Positions 34,022 to 42,783 of a stretch of 64,000 nt of DNA are shown in pieces (within the stretch, counting starts at the first letter, position 1; every line of letters begins with the position of its first letter). The notes below the pieces were generated by a model. The model made no database searches and had not been told where the DNA came from. It saw only the letters and a program-made list of their open reading frames with translations. Source of the DNA: Kroppenstedtia sanguinis. GTDB taxonomy: Bacteria; Bacillota; Bacilli; Thermoactinomycetales; DSM-45169. The translations under genes were made by a program, and so were the position numbers. The stretch covers positions 1 through 64,000 of the forward strand of contig NZ_JBNPXF010000016.1 in NCBI RefSeq assembly GCF_050433445.1. Direction: 5' to 3'.

Positions 34022-34729
34022 TCACCTGCGTCGTAGCCATCGGGACCATACCAGATAAAAAATGAAGAGCAACAGAATGAATGCAAGGATGAAACTAAGG
34101 ATCCACCCCACAGGATTGGGGAATTCGACAAGAACCCGGACTGGATTTTTTTCACCCGGTTCCAGTTTCCATGTCAGAGTTTTTCCATCTTCGGAAACTT
34201 GATCTGCATTGTGGCCCTCGGGTTTTAGAGGAAGAGTGAGACGAAAACGGAGGTTGGTTTCTTCCCATAAAAACTCCTCCAGTGGATTATCGGCCTGGAG
34301 AGAGGTCAGATCCGCTTGCGTCTTCAAAAAGATTTGGTATTGAAACCAATTTTTCTCGATGCGAACCGGACCTCTGGACCCCTCCGGGAGAGAGGGAAGC
34401 AAACTGGCCGTTTTCCCAGAGGGTCCGAGGAGCTCTTTGAACTCGTCCCCAGGTGGATCTTCCACTACATTTTTGCTTTCTTTTTCTGCCAGCCACCCGA
34501 CACGTTGATCCTCACGGATCTCCCGTACCCGATAACCCTGAGTTTCCATCTTTTTTTGAAAGGAATCCAATTGATCGGCGACCACAGACGGGGCCAACAC
34601 CTTCACCCGGTAGCTTCCCGACCCGTCTTTATGAATGGTGACGTGGTAGTCAGCATTGACACATCCTGTTGTCAATAGAATGAGAGTCAGTGTAGCAATC
34701 AGGTAGCTTCTTTTTTTGCATAGCTTCAC
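34022..34729 (-). CDS. DUF3153-like membrane-anchored lipoprotein
   Basis: A 235-residue protein from the GTG at 34729 (AGAGG 7 bases upstream). It has a lipoprotein signal peptide (LIATLTLILLTTGC), an extracytoplasmic domain of about 180 residues beginning ADYHVTIHKDGSGSYRVKV, and a C-terminal membrane helix with a positive cytoplasmic tail (FIFYLVWSRWLRRR). This is the layout of the LppM/DUF3153 family, whose function is not known. It lies 34 bases after a small gene on the same strand. Confidence 0.75.
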   Translation of the reverse strand: MKLCKKRSYLIATLTLILLTTGCVNADYHVTIHKDGSGSYRVKVLAPSVVADQLDSFQKKMETQGYRVREIREDQRVGWLAEKESKNVVEDPPGDEFKELLGPSGKTASLLPSLPEGSRGPVRIEKNWFQYQIFLKTQADLTSLQADNPLEEFLWEETNLRFRLTLPLKPEGHNADQVSEDGKTLTWKLEPGEKNPVRVLVEFPNPVGWILSFILAFILLLFIFYLVWSRWLRRR

Positions 34730-34763
34730 CGTCATCCCTCTCTTCCGCCGATGCGATCCCAGA

Positions 34764-34958
34764 TCAATAAAGTTCCACAAGCGTGAGCAAGGCGGTTACA
34801 TTCTGATCCACTGATTCGGGTATGATGTTTCCCTTTTTGTCAAAACGGATCTTTTGCAGAGATTCTTGAATCGGATTGGGACGTTCAAAGCGGACATATT
34901 CCTTATCTAGCAGTATTTGCAGTTCAGTCATACGCTTATGAAGTTGTTTCTGGTCCAC
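34764..34958 (-). CDS. Hypothetical small protein
   Basis: A 64-residue cytoplasmic protein with a heptad-like start (QKQLHKRMTELQILLDKEY) and the repeated element FDKKGNIIPESVDQNV. The GTG at 34958 has AAGGAGG at an 8-base spacing. It is cotranscribed with the DUF3153-like gene. I do not recognise a family. Confidence 0.6.
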   Translation of the reverse strand: MDQKQLHKRMTELQILLDKEYVRFERPNPIQESLQKIRFDKKGNIIPESVDQNVTALLTLVELY

Positions 34959-35324
34959 TCCACGGACCTCCTTCCTGCAGATTGCGTGATTCATTCAATC
35001 TACACCCAAACGAAACAGGGATATATATACTATCAAGATTACATCATGGGATGATGGAAAGGAAAGAAAAAATTATGAATGAGGGACAAAACAATATAAA
35101 TGTAAGTATCCCATAAAACCAATCGACTACTCCCTTGGTTCGGTTGCTAATTCTGGTGAGGAAGTTTACCATAGATTTTTGCGAGAAGTCCCGTTTAGGG
35201 GAAAGACAGATATAGGGGAGCCGGTCAGATATCCGAACTGCGAAGCCATTTACTTGGTCTGTTCCGACCATGGGATCAGATGAGCTTTACGAAGGTTGTG
35301 AAATGGGTATAAAGGGGTGATTCT
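34959..35324. other. Intergenic region before mraY
   Basis: About 365 bases between divergent genes. A minus-strand frame of 75 codons at 35044-35271 has no ribosome site and reads like random sequence. I see no terminator or operator here. Confidence 0.4.
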
Positions 35325-36320
35325 ATGCAAGATCATATGTTTTGGATCTCACTGGCGGTCACTTTCGGCTTGGGTGTCTTGATCGCACCATTGGCTATAC
35401 CTCTGCTCAGAAGGTTGAAATTTGGTCAATCGATTCGGACAGAGGGGCCGGAGGCGCATCAAAAGAAATCCGGTACGCCTACGATGGGGGGAGTGATTTT
35501 TCTCACTGCAGTGGTATTGGCCTCCATCCCTCTCGCCAGCAGGACAGAAGCTGGAAACCCAGACCTTTTCTTTCTGTTGTTTGCCACGCTGAGTTACGGA
35601 ATTGTTGGTTTTTTGGATGATTACATAAAAGTGGTAATGCAGCGAAATCTAGGATTGACCGCCAGGCAGAAATTATTGGGACAGGTCTTTATCGGGATGG
35701 TGTTATTCTGGGTATTGTGGGAAGTCCGGGTGGTGCGTGGTACCTATGAGGCCATCTCTATGATCGGAATCCCTGGGACGGATTTTTATATTGCTTTAAA
35801 CTGGATTTATTTCCCACTCCTAGTGGTTATAATGATTGCCGCTTCCAATGCCGTGAATCTGACAGACGGACTGGATGGACTGGTGGCGGGAACTGCAGCC
35901 ATCGCCTATGGAGCTTACACTGTGATCGGAATTATGCAGGATAATACCAGTGTCATCATTTTTTCTGCCTCTGTCACCGGAGCATTGCTGGCTTTTCTCG
36001 TCTTCAATGCCAATCCGGCCAAAGTCTTTATGGGAGATACCGGGTCACTTGCCTTAGGCGGGGGATTGGCAGCGCTGGCGGTGATCACCAAAACGGAACT
36101 TCTACTGTTGATTATCGGCGGGGTGTTTGTATTAGAAACTCTGTCGGTGATGATCCAGGTCGCCTCCTTTAAATTCCGGGGAAAAAGAGTGTTCCTCATG
36201 AGTCCTATTCACCATCATTTTGAACTGAAAGGCTGGTCGGAATGGCGGGTGGTGATCACCTTCTGGGGGATGGGATTCTTGTTTGCGGTGTTGGGGATCT
36301 ACCTGGAAGTATTTATTTGA
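35325..36320 (+). CDS. mraY: Phospho-N-acetylmuramoyl-pentapeptide-transferase (MraY), outside a cell-wall cluster
   Basis: A 331-residue polytopic enzyme making lipid I from UDP-MurNAc-pentapeptide and undecaprenyl phosphate. All catalytic motifs are visible: EGPEAHQKKSGTPTMGG, GFLDDYIKV (the Asp pair), NAVNLTDGLDGL, FMGDTGSLALGG and MSPIHHHFELKG. In most Bacillota mraY sits in the dcw cluster between murF and murD; here it is a single-gene unit with its own terminator. It may be a second copy or a relocated sole copy; this cannot be decided from the window. Confidence 0.92.
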   Translation: MQDHMFWISLAVTFGLGVLIAPLAIPLLRRLKFGQSIRTEGPEAHQKKSGTPTMGGVIFLTAVVLASIPLASRTEAGNPDLFFLLFATLSYGIVGFLDDYIKVVMQRNLGLTARQKLLGQVFIGMVLFWVLWEVRVVRGTYEAISMIGIPGTDFYIALNWIYFPLLVVIMIAASNAVNLTDGLDGLVAGTAAIAYGAYTVIGIMQDNTSVIIFSASVTGALLAFLVFNANPAKVFMGDTGSLALGGGLAALAVITKTELLLLIIGGVFVLETLSVMIQVASFKFRGKRVFLMSPIHHHFELKGWSEWRVVITFWGMGFLFAVLGIYLEVFI

Positions 36321-36322
36321 AT

Positions 36323-36339
36323 GACCGGCGTGACCGGTC
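36323..36339 (+). terminator. Terminator after mraY
   Basis: The stem GACCGG/CCGGTC is followed by a run of Ts starting at 36341. Confidence 0.8.
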
Positions 36340-36395
36340 TTTTTTTTATGGGTTGACATCGCCTTCACCATGGCTACTACCAAGATGAAGGAAAG

Positions 36396-36423
36396 TTGAC
36401 TCCTTTTTAAATTATGCTAAACT
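36396..36423 (+). promoter_or_regulatory. SigA-type promoter of the sugar-utilisation cluster
   Basis: -35 TTGACT (36396-36401), 16-bp spacer and -10 TAAACT (36418-36423), 28 bases ahead of the HAD gene. Confidence 0.6.
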
Positions 36424-36450
36424 GATAGTGCTATTGGAGGAGGAAGCGCC

Positions 36451-37104
36451 ATGATTAAAGCTGTCATCTTTGATTTTGATGGTCTCATTTTAGATACGGA
36501 GACCGCATGGTATGAGTCTTATAGAAAAACATTGCTGGAGTACTATCAGTTTGATTTGCCTCTGGAAGAGTTTGTGAAATGCGTGGGTTCGGATGATACG
36601 GTTTTGTTTGTGTACCTGCAGGAAAAGCTTGGAGATGCCCTGGATGCGGATTTGATTCGGACGAGAGCGAAAATGTGGCATACAGAGAAGGTGAAGGAAG
36701 CGCAGGCGCGTGAAGGAGTGGCCCAATATTTGGAAGATGCGCGTAAAGCGGATTTGAAAATTGCGCTCGCCACGAGCTCTACGCGAGAGTGGGCGACGAC
36801 CCATTTGACGAACTTAAATTTAATATCTTATTTTGACCATTTGATCACACAGGATGATGTCAAACGCATCAAGCCAGCGCCGGATCTGTTTTTGAAAACA
36901 CTGGATGTTCTTGGAATTCAACCCCATGAAGGGATTGTGTTTGAGGATTCGTTGAATGGATTGATTGCAGCAAACCGGTCGAATTTGCCGACGGTTATTA
37001 TTCCCAATCCCGTGACAGAGGGACTTCCATTTGAGAAATACCACTTAAAGCTCACGTCGATGGCAGAGATGAGTCTGGACGAGGTGCTCCAAACTTTGGA
37101 TTAG
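36451..37104 (+). CDS. HAD-superfamily sugar phosphatase or mutase (YhcW-like)
   Basis: A 217-residue subfamily IA HAD hydrolase: FDFDGLILDTE (nucleophile Asp9 and general acid Asp11), ALATSSTREWATTHL (motif II Thr/Ser), KRIKPAPDLFLKTL (motif III Lys) and IVFEDSLNGLIAA (motif IV acidic pair). The helical cap fits beta-phosphoglucomutase or sugar-phosphatase relatives. GGAGGAGG precedes the ATG. Being first in a run of sugar-phosphate genes, it probably acts on a phosphorylated sugar of that pathway. Confidence 0.85.
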   Translation: MIKAVIFDFDGLILDTETAWYESYRKTLLEYYQFDLPLEEFVKCVGSDDTVLFVYLQEKLGDALDADLIRTRAKMWHTEKVKEAQAREGVAQYLEDARKADLKIALATSSTREWATTHLTNLNLISYFDHLITQDDVKRIKPAPDLFLKTLDVLGIQPHEGIVFEDSLNGLIAANRSNLPTVIIPNPVTEGLPFEKYHLKLTSMAEMSLDEVLQTLD

Positions 37105-37243
37105 TTTTCTCGCAAAATGGAGGAAAAATCCGTTTTGAAATGATTTCCGGTGAAAAAATCCATCTTTCCTGTTATGATGAGAGTATATCCAAGAGATGAA
37201 TGGCATTTGTCTCAAAAAAATTCAGGATAAGGATTTGTGAACA

Positions 37244-38095
37244 ATGGATAAAGCCGTTGACTTCAACACAAAGGTTTATAGTTATATCCATACATTGACG
37301 AGGTCCGAAAAAAAAGTGGCAGACTATGTCCTCGAAAATATGGAGGAGACCATCTATTTAACCGTGACTGAACTAGCGGAAAAAGTAGGGGTAGGGGAAA
37401 CCACCGTACTGAGATTTTGCAGAAGAATCGGCTACAAAGGCTATCAGGCTTTCAGAATGGCGGTGACAAAGGAGGTCGCAAAGCAGTCGAATGAAGATTT
37501 CGATGACATTGATGAAACAAATGTTATGCAGGCGATTGTGCAAAAGTCCACCTATGCCAGCATCCAGGCTTTAAAGGAAACGGCAAGTTTAATCGGTACA
37601 AAAGAGTTAGAAAAGTCGATTGAATTGATGGTAAAACAAAAGCGGATCGTCATGTACGGGTCATCCATGTCAGAAAATACTGCCCAAGATGCCCGCAATA
37701 AGTTTCTGCGTATCGGAAGGGTAGTCGAAGTTTATACAGATGCACATATGCAAGCTATGTCGGCAGCCACTTTAACAGATGAAGATCTTGCTATAGGGAT
37801 CTCCATCAGCGGGAGTACCAAGGATACCTTTGATGCACTTACGATTGCCAAAGAGAATGGAGCGAAAATTATTTCGCTGACGCACTCGAGACGATCCCCC
37901 ATCGCAGATATATCGGATACCGTCTTACTGACTGCGGGAAGAGAGACTCCCTTGCAAGGCGGTTCTCTAGGGGCGAAGATCTCCCAATTGCTTGTCATCG
38001 ATCTACTCTTTAATGGAGTAGCGAGTCAACAACAGGAAAGAGCCAAACGATACAAAGATCTCACCGCCAAAGCGGTTCTGGATAAAGCATATTAA
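37244..38095 (+). CDS. MurR/RpiR-family transcriptional regulator
   Basis: A 283-residue regulator. It has an N-terminal HTH_6 domain (LTVTELAEKVGVGETTVLRFCRRIGYKGYQAFRMAV, about residues 39-75) and a C-terminal SIS domain binding phosphosugars (RIVMYGSSMSENTAQDARNKFLRIG, AIGISISGSTKDTFDAL). RpiR proteins linked to nan and mur genes sense ManNAc-6-P, GlcNAc-6-P or MurNAc-6-P. It heads the nanE-PTS operon with its own upstream region of 139 bases. Confidence 0.9.
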   Translation: MDKAVDFNTKVYSYIHTLTRSEKKVADYVLENMEETIYLTVTELAEKVGVGETTVLRFCRRIGYKGYQAFRMAVTKEVAKQSNEDFDDIDETNVMQAIVQKSTYASIQALKETASLIGTKELEKSIELMVKQKRIVMYGSSMSENTAQDARNKFLRIGRVVEVYTDAHMQAMSAATLTDEDLAIGISISGSTKDTFDALTIAKENGAKIISLTHSRRSPIADISDTVLLTAGRETPLQGGSLGAKISQLLVIDLLFNGVASQQQERAKRYKDLTAKAVLDKAY

Positions 38096-38122
38096 AAATA
38101 GAAGAATGATAGGTGAATAGAG

Positions 38123-38791
38123 ATGATGAAACCATTGGAAGGCGGCCTGGTTGTCTCCTGTCAGGCCCTCGAAGATGAGCCCTTGCACGGGCCTATGCAT
38201 ATGGCAGCGATGGCGATCGCTGCCAAAGAGGGAGGGGCTGTGGGCATTCGGGCCAACGGTTCCGCTGATATCCAGGAGATCAAGAGATACGTCGATTTGC
38301 CGGTCATTGGCATTTTAAAAAAGCGATACCCAGGTTGTGATGCTTTTATCACTCCCACTAAAGCGGATGCCAAACTTGTGGCAGAGGCGGGTGCAGATAT
38401 TGTTTCAATCGATGCGACGAACGTATCCCGTCCGGAAAAGTTGGAAGAATTAGTTCATTATATCCAAGAAGACCTGGGCAAGAGGGTCATGGCGGATATT
38501 GCAACGTTGGAAGAGGGGATCCATGCTGAAAAAATCGGGTGTGACTTTGTAGGAACGACATTATCCGGATACACGGCGGAGACAAAGGATCGCGAGCGTC
38601 CGGACTTTGGTTTGTTGGAGAAGTTGGTCCAACAGCTGGCTGTTCCTGTTGTGGCGGAAGGCAATATCAGTCTACCTGCACAAGCCAAAAAAGCCCTAGA
38701 ATTGGGTGCATTCTTCGTCGTCGTCGGCACAGCGATTACACGTCCCCAACTGATTACTAAAAAATTTGTGGAAGGCATGAGGAGCTCGTGA
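38123..38791 (+). CDS. nanE: N-acetylmannosamine-6-phosphate 2-epimerase
   Basis: A 222-residue TIM-barrel enzyme converting ManNAc-6-P to GlcNAc-6-P. Conserved blocks are GGLVVSCQALEDEPLHG, PVIGILKKRYPG with the catalytic Lys, GADIVSIDATNVSRP, DFVGTTLSGYT and VVAEGNISLP with the catalytic Glu. The last base of its stop overlaps the start of the ROK gene. No NanA lyase or sialidase gene is present, so the feeder substrate is not ordinary sialic acid. Confidence 0.93.
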   Translation: MMKPLEGGLVVSCQALEDEPLHGPMHMAAMAIAAKEGGAVGIRANGSADIQEIKRYVDLPVIGILKKRYPGCDAFITPTKADAKLVAEAGADIVSIDATNVSRPEKLEELVHYIQEDLGKRVMADIATLEEGIHAEKIGCDFVGTTLSGYTAETKDRERPDFGLLEKLVQQLAVPVVAEGNISLPAQAKKALELGAFFVVVGTAITRPQLITKKFVEGMRSS

Positions 38792-39672
38792 TGAAAGCGA
38801 TCGGTATTGATATCGGAGGAACCAAAATAGGCATAGGTGTCGTACGAGAGGATGGCGTATTTCTCAAAAAGGAGGAAATATCCACCAACCCACATATGAA
38901 TGGCGAAAGTATCCTTTCAAGGATTGCGGAGCGATTGAGGCAGTTCCGAGAGGAAGAGATCGCAGGTATTGGGATCGGAACAGCAGGGCAAATCAGTCCG
39001 AGGGGAGTCGTGTTATCATCTACGGACACATTTTCGGACTGGAAGGGAATCAATGTGAAACGACAGATGGAAGAAGCGACGGGATGTCGTGTAGAGGTTG
39101 TGAACGATGTACAGGCGATGGGGCTTGGAGAACAGCGATTCGGTGCAGGGAAAAATGTGAACGATTTCATTTGTGTCGCTTTAGGAACCGGTGTCGGGGG
39201 ATCGATCATCACTAACGGAAAGTTAGTCCGGGGACATCTCGGAGCAGCAGGTGAATTGGGGCATATGATTCTGATTCCGGAGGGTCGCAGATGTCCCTGT
39301 GGCAACAGAGGATGTCTGGAAGCACACGTTTCGGGTGTTGCCATCGAGTCCCTCTATCAGGAGAGGTATTCAGTCGCCAAAAAGGGCCAGCTGATCTTTA
39401 AAGAAGCTTTGGAAAACGATCCGCATGCTCTTGCAGTCGTTGAACACTATCTTATGGACCTGACGACGGGGCTGACCTCACTGGTCAATATTTTCAATCC
39501 CGAAAAAGTGATTCTCGGAGGGGGGGTTGCACAGTCCTTATTGCCGTATATGGAGAGATTAACCTACGACGTACGAAGGTATGTGGCCCCTGTGAACGAT
39601 AAAGTCTCTATTGAACAATCCCGTTTGAGGGGGGATGCGATGATTTTAGGTGCGGCAAGTTTAGTGATGTGA
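38791..39672 (+). CDS. ROK-family sugar kinase (N-acetylmannosamine or glucosamine kinase type)
   Basis: A 293-residue kinase with the N-terminal phosphate motif GIDIGGTKIGIGVV, the sugar-binding GAAGELGHMILIPEG and the zinc site CPCGNRGCLEAHVSG. ROK kinases in nan operons phosphorylate ManNAc at C6 (NanK). The ATG overlaps the nanE stop (TGATG) behind GAGGAG, so translation is coupled. The presence of a cytoplasmic kinase beside a PTS suggests that a non-phosphorylated sugar is also released inside the cell. Confidence 0.88.
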   Translation: MKAIGIDIGGTKIGIGVVREDGVFLKKEEISTNPHMNGESILSRIAERLRQFREEEIAGIGIGTAGQISPRGVVLSSTDTFSDWKGINVKRQMEEATGCRVEVVNDVQAMGLGEQRFGAGKNVNDFICVALGTGVGGSIITNGKLVRGHLGAAGELGHMILIPEGRRCPCGNRGCLEAHVSGVAIESLYQERYSVAKKGQLIFKEALENDPHALAVVEHYLMDLTTGLTSLVNIFNPEKVILGGGVAQSLLPYMERLTYDVRRYVAPVNDKVSIEQSRLRGDAMILGAASLVM

Positions 39673-39715
39673 GCGACTCATGAATATTTTATTGGAAAAG
39701 GATGTGTTTGCATTT

Positions 39716-40717
39716 ATGAAACAGTTAAACGTAGCAGTGATTGGACTCGGTGTGATGGGACGAACCCATGCACGAATCTTCTCTGAACTGCCAAATGTTC
39801 AACTCGTAGCCGTAAACGATATTAACCATGCCCTTGCAGAAAAAATCGCCAGTGAGTTTAACTCTGTCGCGGTAAAAGATTTGCAGGATCTGTTTGCAGA
39901 TGAGAATGTACAAGCTGTAAGTATTTGTACATCTGATGATCAGCATTATGATGTAGCCAGCATGGCATGTAAGCACGGAAAGCACATTCTGATTGAAAAA
40001 CCATTGGCGGATACGGTTGAAGATGCCAAGGGGATTCTTGACCAAGCCAATGAAAACGGTGTCAAGCTGATGGTCGGTCATTCACTTCGTTGGGATCCTC
40101 GTTATTACTTGGCTAGAGAAGCCGTGCAAGAAGGTAAGATCGGAGAAACGGTTCATTTGCATGCGCGAAGAAATAATTCCTATCTGAACGGCCAAAGACT
40201 GCGAGGAAGAACCTCTGTCGCTATGTTCCTGGGTGTGCATGATCTAGATGCAATCGAATGGATTACCGGTGATCGGATTGTCGAGGTCTCTGCAGTAGAA
40301 GTTCGTAAGCGCTTAAAAGAGTTTGACGTGGCAGATGCGATCATCACTACTCTGCGCTTCCAATCTGGAGCCATTGGTAGCTACGAAACCAGCTGGGTTC
40401 TTCCGGAAAATCATGTGGAACTGGATGCGAAGTTGGATATCACTGGCACAGATGGGGTCTTAAATATTGATATTTTGGATCAGAACATTCGTGTGTATGA
40501 AAAAGACAATCAAATCACGTATCCCGATACGATGTACGGCGTGGATCTGTATGGCAAGCAGACCGGCATTATGAAAGAGGAACTCAGTTCTTTTGTGGAG
40601 GGTGTACTTGAAGGCAAATCGTTCCCCATTTCACCTGAGGATGCCTATCGCGCAGTGAAGATTGTCAAATGCATCGAAGAATCGGCGAAATGTGGACAAC
40701 CCGTAAAAATCGATTAG
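39716..40717 (+). CDS. Gfo/Idh/MocA-family NAD(P)-dependent oxidoreductase
   Basis: A 333-residue two-domain dehydrogenase. The Rossmann half has VAVIGLGVMGRTHARIFSEL and the family EKPLADTVEDAK (catalytic Lys of the EKP motif, about residue 94), followed by the alpha/beta substrate domain with SLRWDPRYYLA and VHDLDAIEWITG. It acts on a sugar or cyclitol; in this operon it may oxidise the imported sugar alcohol or invert a hydroxyl. An in-frame ATG at 39680 is possible, but the ATG at 39716 fits the family start. Confidence 0.87.
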   Translation: MKQLNVAVIGLGVMGRTHARIFSELPNVQLVAVNDINHALAEKIASEFNSVAVKDLQDLFADENVQAVSICTSDDQHYDVASMACKHGKHILIEKPLADTVEDAKGILDQANENGVKLMVGHSLRWDPRYYLAREAVQEGKIGETVHLHARRNNSYLNGQRLRGRTSVAMFLGVHDLDAIEWITGDRIVEVSAVEVRKRLKEFDVADAIITTLRFQSGAIGSYETSWVLPENHVELDAKLDITGTDGVLNIDILDQNIRVYEKDNQITYPDTMYGVDLYGKQTGIMKEELSSFVEGVLEGKSFPISPEDAYRAVKIVKCIEESAKCGQPVKID

Positions 40718-40733
40718 AGTGTGGCAGTCTCCC

Positions 40734-40849
40734 GGAAACATTGTGATCTGTATTGAAGGGGCGGGATGGGGTTTCCGCTCCATTTGTTGATATGACATAG
40801 CCAAGGCACTCTGCGGAAACTCCATCCCGACTTAAATCACAACGCTTCC
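40734..40849. repeat. 116-bp palindromic element between the oxidoreductase and PTS genes
   Basis: Outer arms GGAAACATTGTGAT / ATCACAACGCTTCC (11 of 14 paired) and inner arms at 40763-40778 and 40813-40828 (15 of 16 paired, GGGATGGGGTTTCCGC against its complement) make a long fold-back structure. It could end the first part of the operon, lower PTS expression or protect the RNA end; no T-run follows. The outer arms resemble the dyad at 31291-31344. Confidence 0.65.
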
Positions 40850-40877
40850 AGATCTCATCGTAAGGAGTTGTGAGTGA

Positions 40878-42314
40878 ATGGCTGAAAAAAGAAATATTCG
40901 TGCACAGATTCAGAGATACGGAAGTAACCTGAGTAGCATGATTATCCCCAACTTGGGTGCATTCATTGCTTGGGGGTTGCTAACAGCAATTGCGATCCCG
41001 ACAGAACTCGAATTGTTCAACAATTTTATTGATCCCATGTTGCATTATTTGTTGCCTTTGCTCATTGCCTTTTCAGGTGGACGGATGCTCCACGATTTTC
41101 GTGGTGGAGTGGTAGGGGCCACCGCGACCATGGGAGTGATTGTTGCTACCGATATTCCGATGTTTATCGGGGCCATGATCATGGGTCCCCTCGGTGGTTG
41201 GGCGATAAAGAAATTTGACCAATGGGTAGATGGCAAGATTCGCGCAGGGTTTGAAATGCTCGTAAATAATTTTTCTGCCGGGATCATCGGAGCACTCCTC
41301 GGTTTGTTTGGATCCGTGGCGATTGGACCGCTTGTGGCTGGCCTGACAAGCATGATGGAATTGGGTGTGAATACGATTGTGGGATGGGGTTTACTTCCGC
41401 TTGTCAGTATTCTTATTGAGCCGGCAAAGGTGATGTTTTTAAACAATGCGATTGGTCAGGGTATTCTCAATCCGATTGCCAGTGGACAAGTCGCCGAAAC
41501 CGGGAAATCATTCCTGTTTCTCCTCGAGGCGAACCCAGGGCCTGGGCTCGGGATCTTACTTGCTTTTATGGTATTTGGTAAAGGTACTTCTAAGGCATCT
41601 GCCTATGGGGCTGGTCTGATTCATTTTATCGGTGGGATTCATGAAATCTATTTCCCTTATGTCTTAATGAAGCCTGCTCTTATCATCGCGGCGATCTTGG
41701 GTGGTATGAGCGGAATCTACATGATGACTCTCTTTGATGCGGGCTTGGTAAGTGTCGCTTCGCCAGGGAGTATCATTCCGATCCTGCTTTTGACTGCTTC
41801 TGATAGCTATCTAGGAGTTATTTTAAGTGTTCTTCTCGCAACAATCGTTTCTTTTGTAATCGCTTCACTGATCCTGAAGATGGACCGCAAGGGAACAGAA
41901 GATATCGGCGAAGCTAGTGAAAAAATGGAGTCCCTCAAAGGGAAAAGGAGCAGCGTCGCCTCTCATTTTGCCAGTACCACCGAGGTAGAAAAAGCTGAAG
42001 TGGTAAGTTATGAGCACGTGAAAAGAATCGTTTTTGCCTGTGATGCGGGGATGGGCTCCAGTGCCATGGGGGCATCCTTATTGAAGAATAAATTGAAGAA
42101 AGCAGAGCGAACCGACATCGATGTCAAAAATATTGCCATCAGCAATTTGCCAACCGATGCTCAAATCATTTTCACTCACAAAGATTTAACCGAAAGAGCG
42201 CAAGAAAAACAGCCGGATGCGATTCATGTTTCTGTTGATAATTTCTTGAGTAGTCCGCGATATGACGAAGTCGTGGAACGTTTGAACTCACAAACCGAAG
42301 AGGGCTCCTCGTAA
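40878..42314 (+). CDS. Mannitol-type PTS transporter, EIICB component
   Basis: A 478-residue MtlA-type permease. The EIIC domain (about residues 1-345) has the MtlA signatures SSMIIPNLGAFIAWGLLTA and the substrate-site GGIHEIYFPYVLM. A linker leads to an EIIB domain with the phosphorylation site FACDAGMGSSAMGASLL at Cys388. It imports and phosphorylates a hexitol-like substrate. The A domain is encoded separately just downstream. The expected mannitol-1-phosphate dehydrogenase (mtlD) and MtlR are absent; the operon offers NanE, a ROK kinase and a Gfo/Idh enzyme instead. Confidence 0.9.
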   Translation: MAEKRNIRAQIQRYGSNLSSMIIPNLGAFIAWGLLTAIAIPTELELFNNFIDPMLHYLLPLLIAFSGGRMLHDFRGGVVGATATMGVIVATDIPMFIGAMIMGPLGGWAIKKFDQWVDGKIRAGFEMLVNNFSAGIIGALLGLFGSVAIGPLVAGLTSMMELGVNTIVGWGLLPLVSILIEPAKVMFLNNAIGQGILNPIASGQVAETGKSFLFLLEANPGPGLGILLAFMVFGKGTSKASAYGAGLIHFIGGIHEIYFPYVLMKPALIIAAILGGMSGIYMMTLFDAGLVSVASPGSIIPILLLTASDSYLGVILSVLLATIVSFVIASLILKMDRKGTEDIGEASEKMESLKGKRSSVASHFASTTEVEKAEVVSYEHVKRIVFACDAGMGSSAMGASLLKNKLKKAERTDIDVKNIAISNLPTDAQIIFTHKDLTERAQEKQPDAIHVSVDNFLSSPRYDEVVERLNSQTEEGSS

Positions 42315-42348
42315 GAACCGAAATAAAAATAATAGAGGAGGGGAACCG

Positions 42349-42783
42349 ATGAGTGAAATCCTAAAAGTAGACAACATTCGCCTTTCTGCAAAGGCGACCC
42401 TAAAAAAGGAGGCTATTGCCGAGGCCGGCGGTATGCTGGTTGAGCAGGGCTATGTCGCAGAGAATTATATTTCCAAAATGTATCAGAGAGAAGAAGCGGT
42501 CTCTACCTATATGGGAAACCTATTGGCTATTCCCCACGGAACGGATGATGCCAAGAACGAGGTACATCAATCAGGCTTGGTGATCCTGACACATGATCAG
42601 CCGATTGATTGGGATGGTCATGATGTCCGGCTCGTTATTGGAATCGCGGGGAAAGACAATGAGCATCTCGAGCTACTCTCGAAAATCGCAATTGTCTGTT
42701 CTGATCTGGAAAATGTAGAACGACTCCTACAGGCGAAAAGCGAGGAGGAAGTGCTTCAGTTTTTTGATGGGGTGAATGAGTAA
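42349..42783 (+). CDS. Mannitol-type PTS EIIA component
   Basis: A 144-residue EIIA of the mannitol/fructose family. His63 in LAIPHGTDDAK is the phospho-acceptor; the MtlF-like blocks QGYVAENYISKMYQREEAVSTYMG and IGIAGKDNEHLELLSKIA are intact. GAGGAGGGG precedes the ATG, 34 bases after the EIICB stop. It passes phosphate from HPr to Cys388 of the EIICB partner. Confidence 0.92.
   Translation: MSEILKVDNIRLSAKATLKKEAIAEAGGMLVEQGYVAENYISKMYQREEAVSTYMGNLLAIPHGTDDAKNEVHQSGLVILTHDQPIDWDGHDVRLVIGIAGKDNEHLELLSKIAIVCSDLENVERLLQAKSEEEVLQFFDGVNE

Noticed and set aside
35044..35271. 75-codon minus-strand frame before mraY
   Set aside because: No ribosome site, no conserved pattern; composition looks random.
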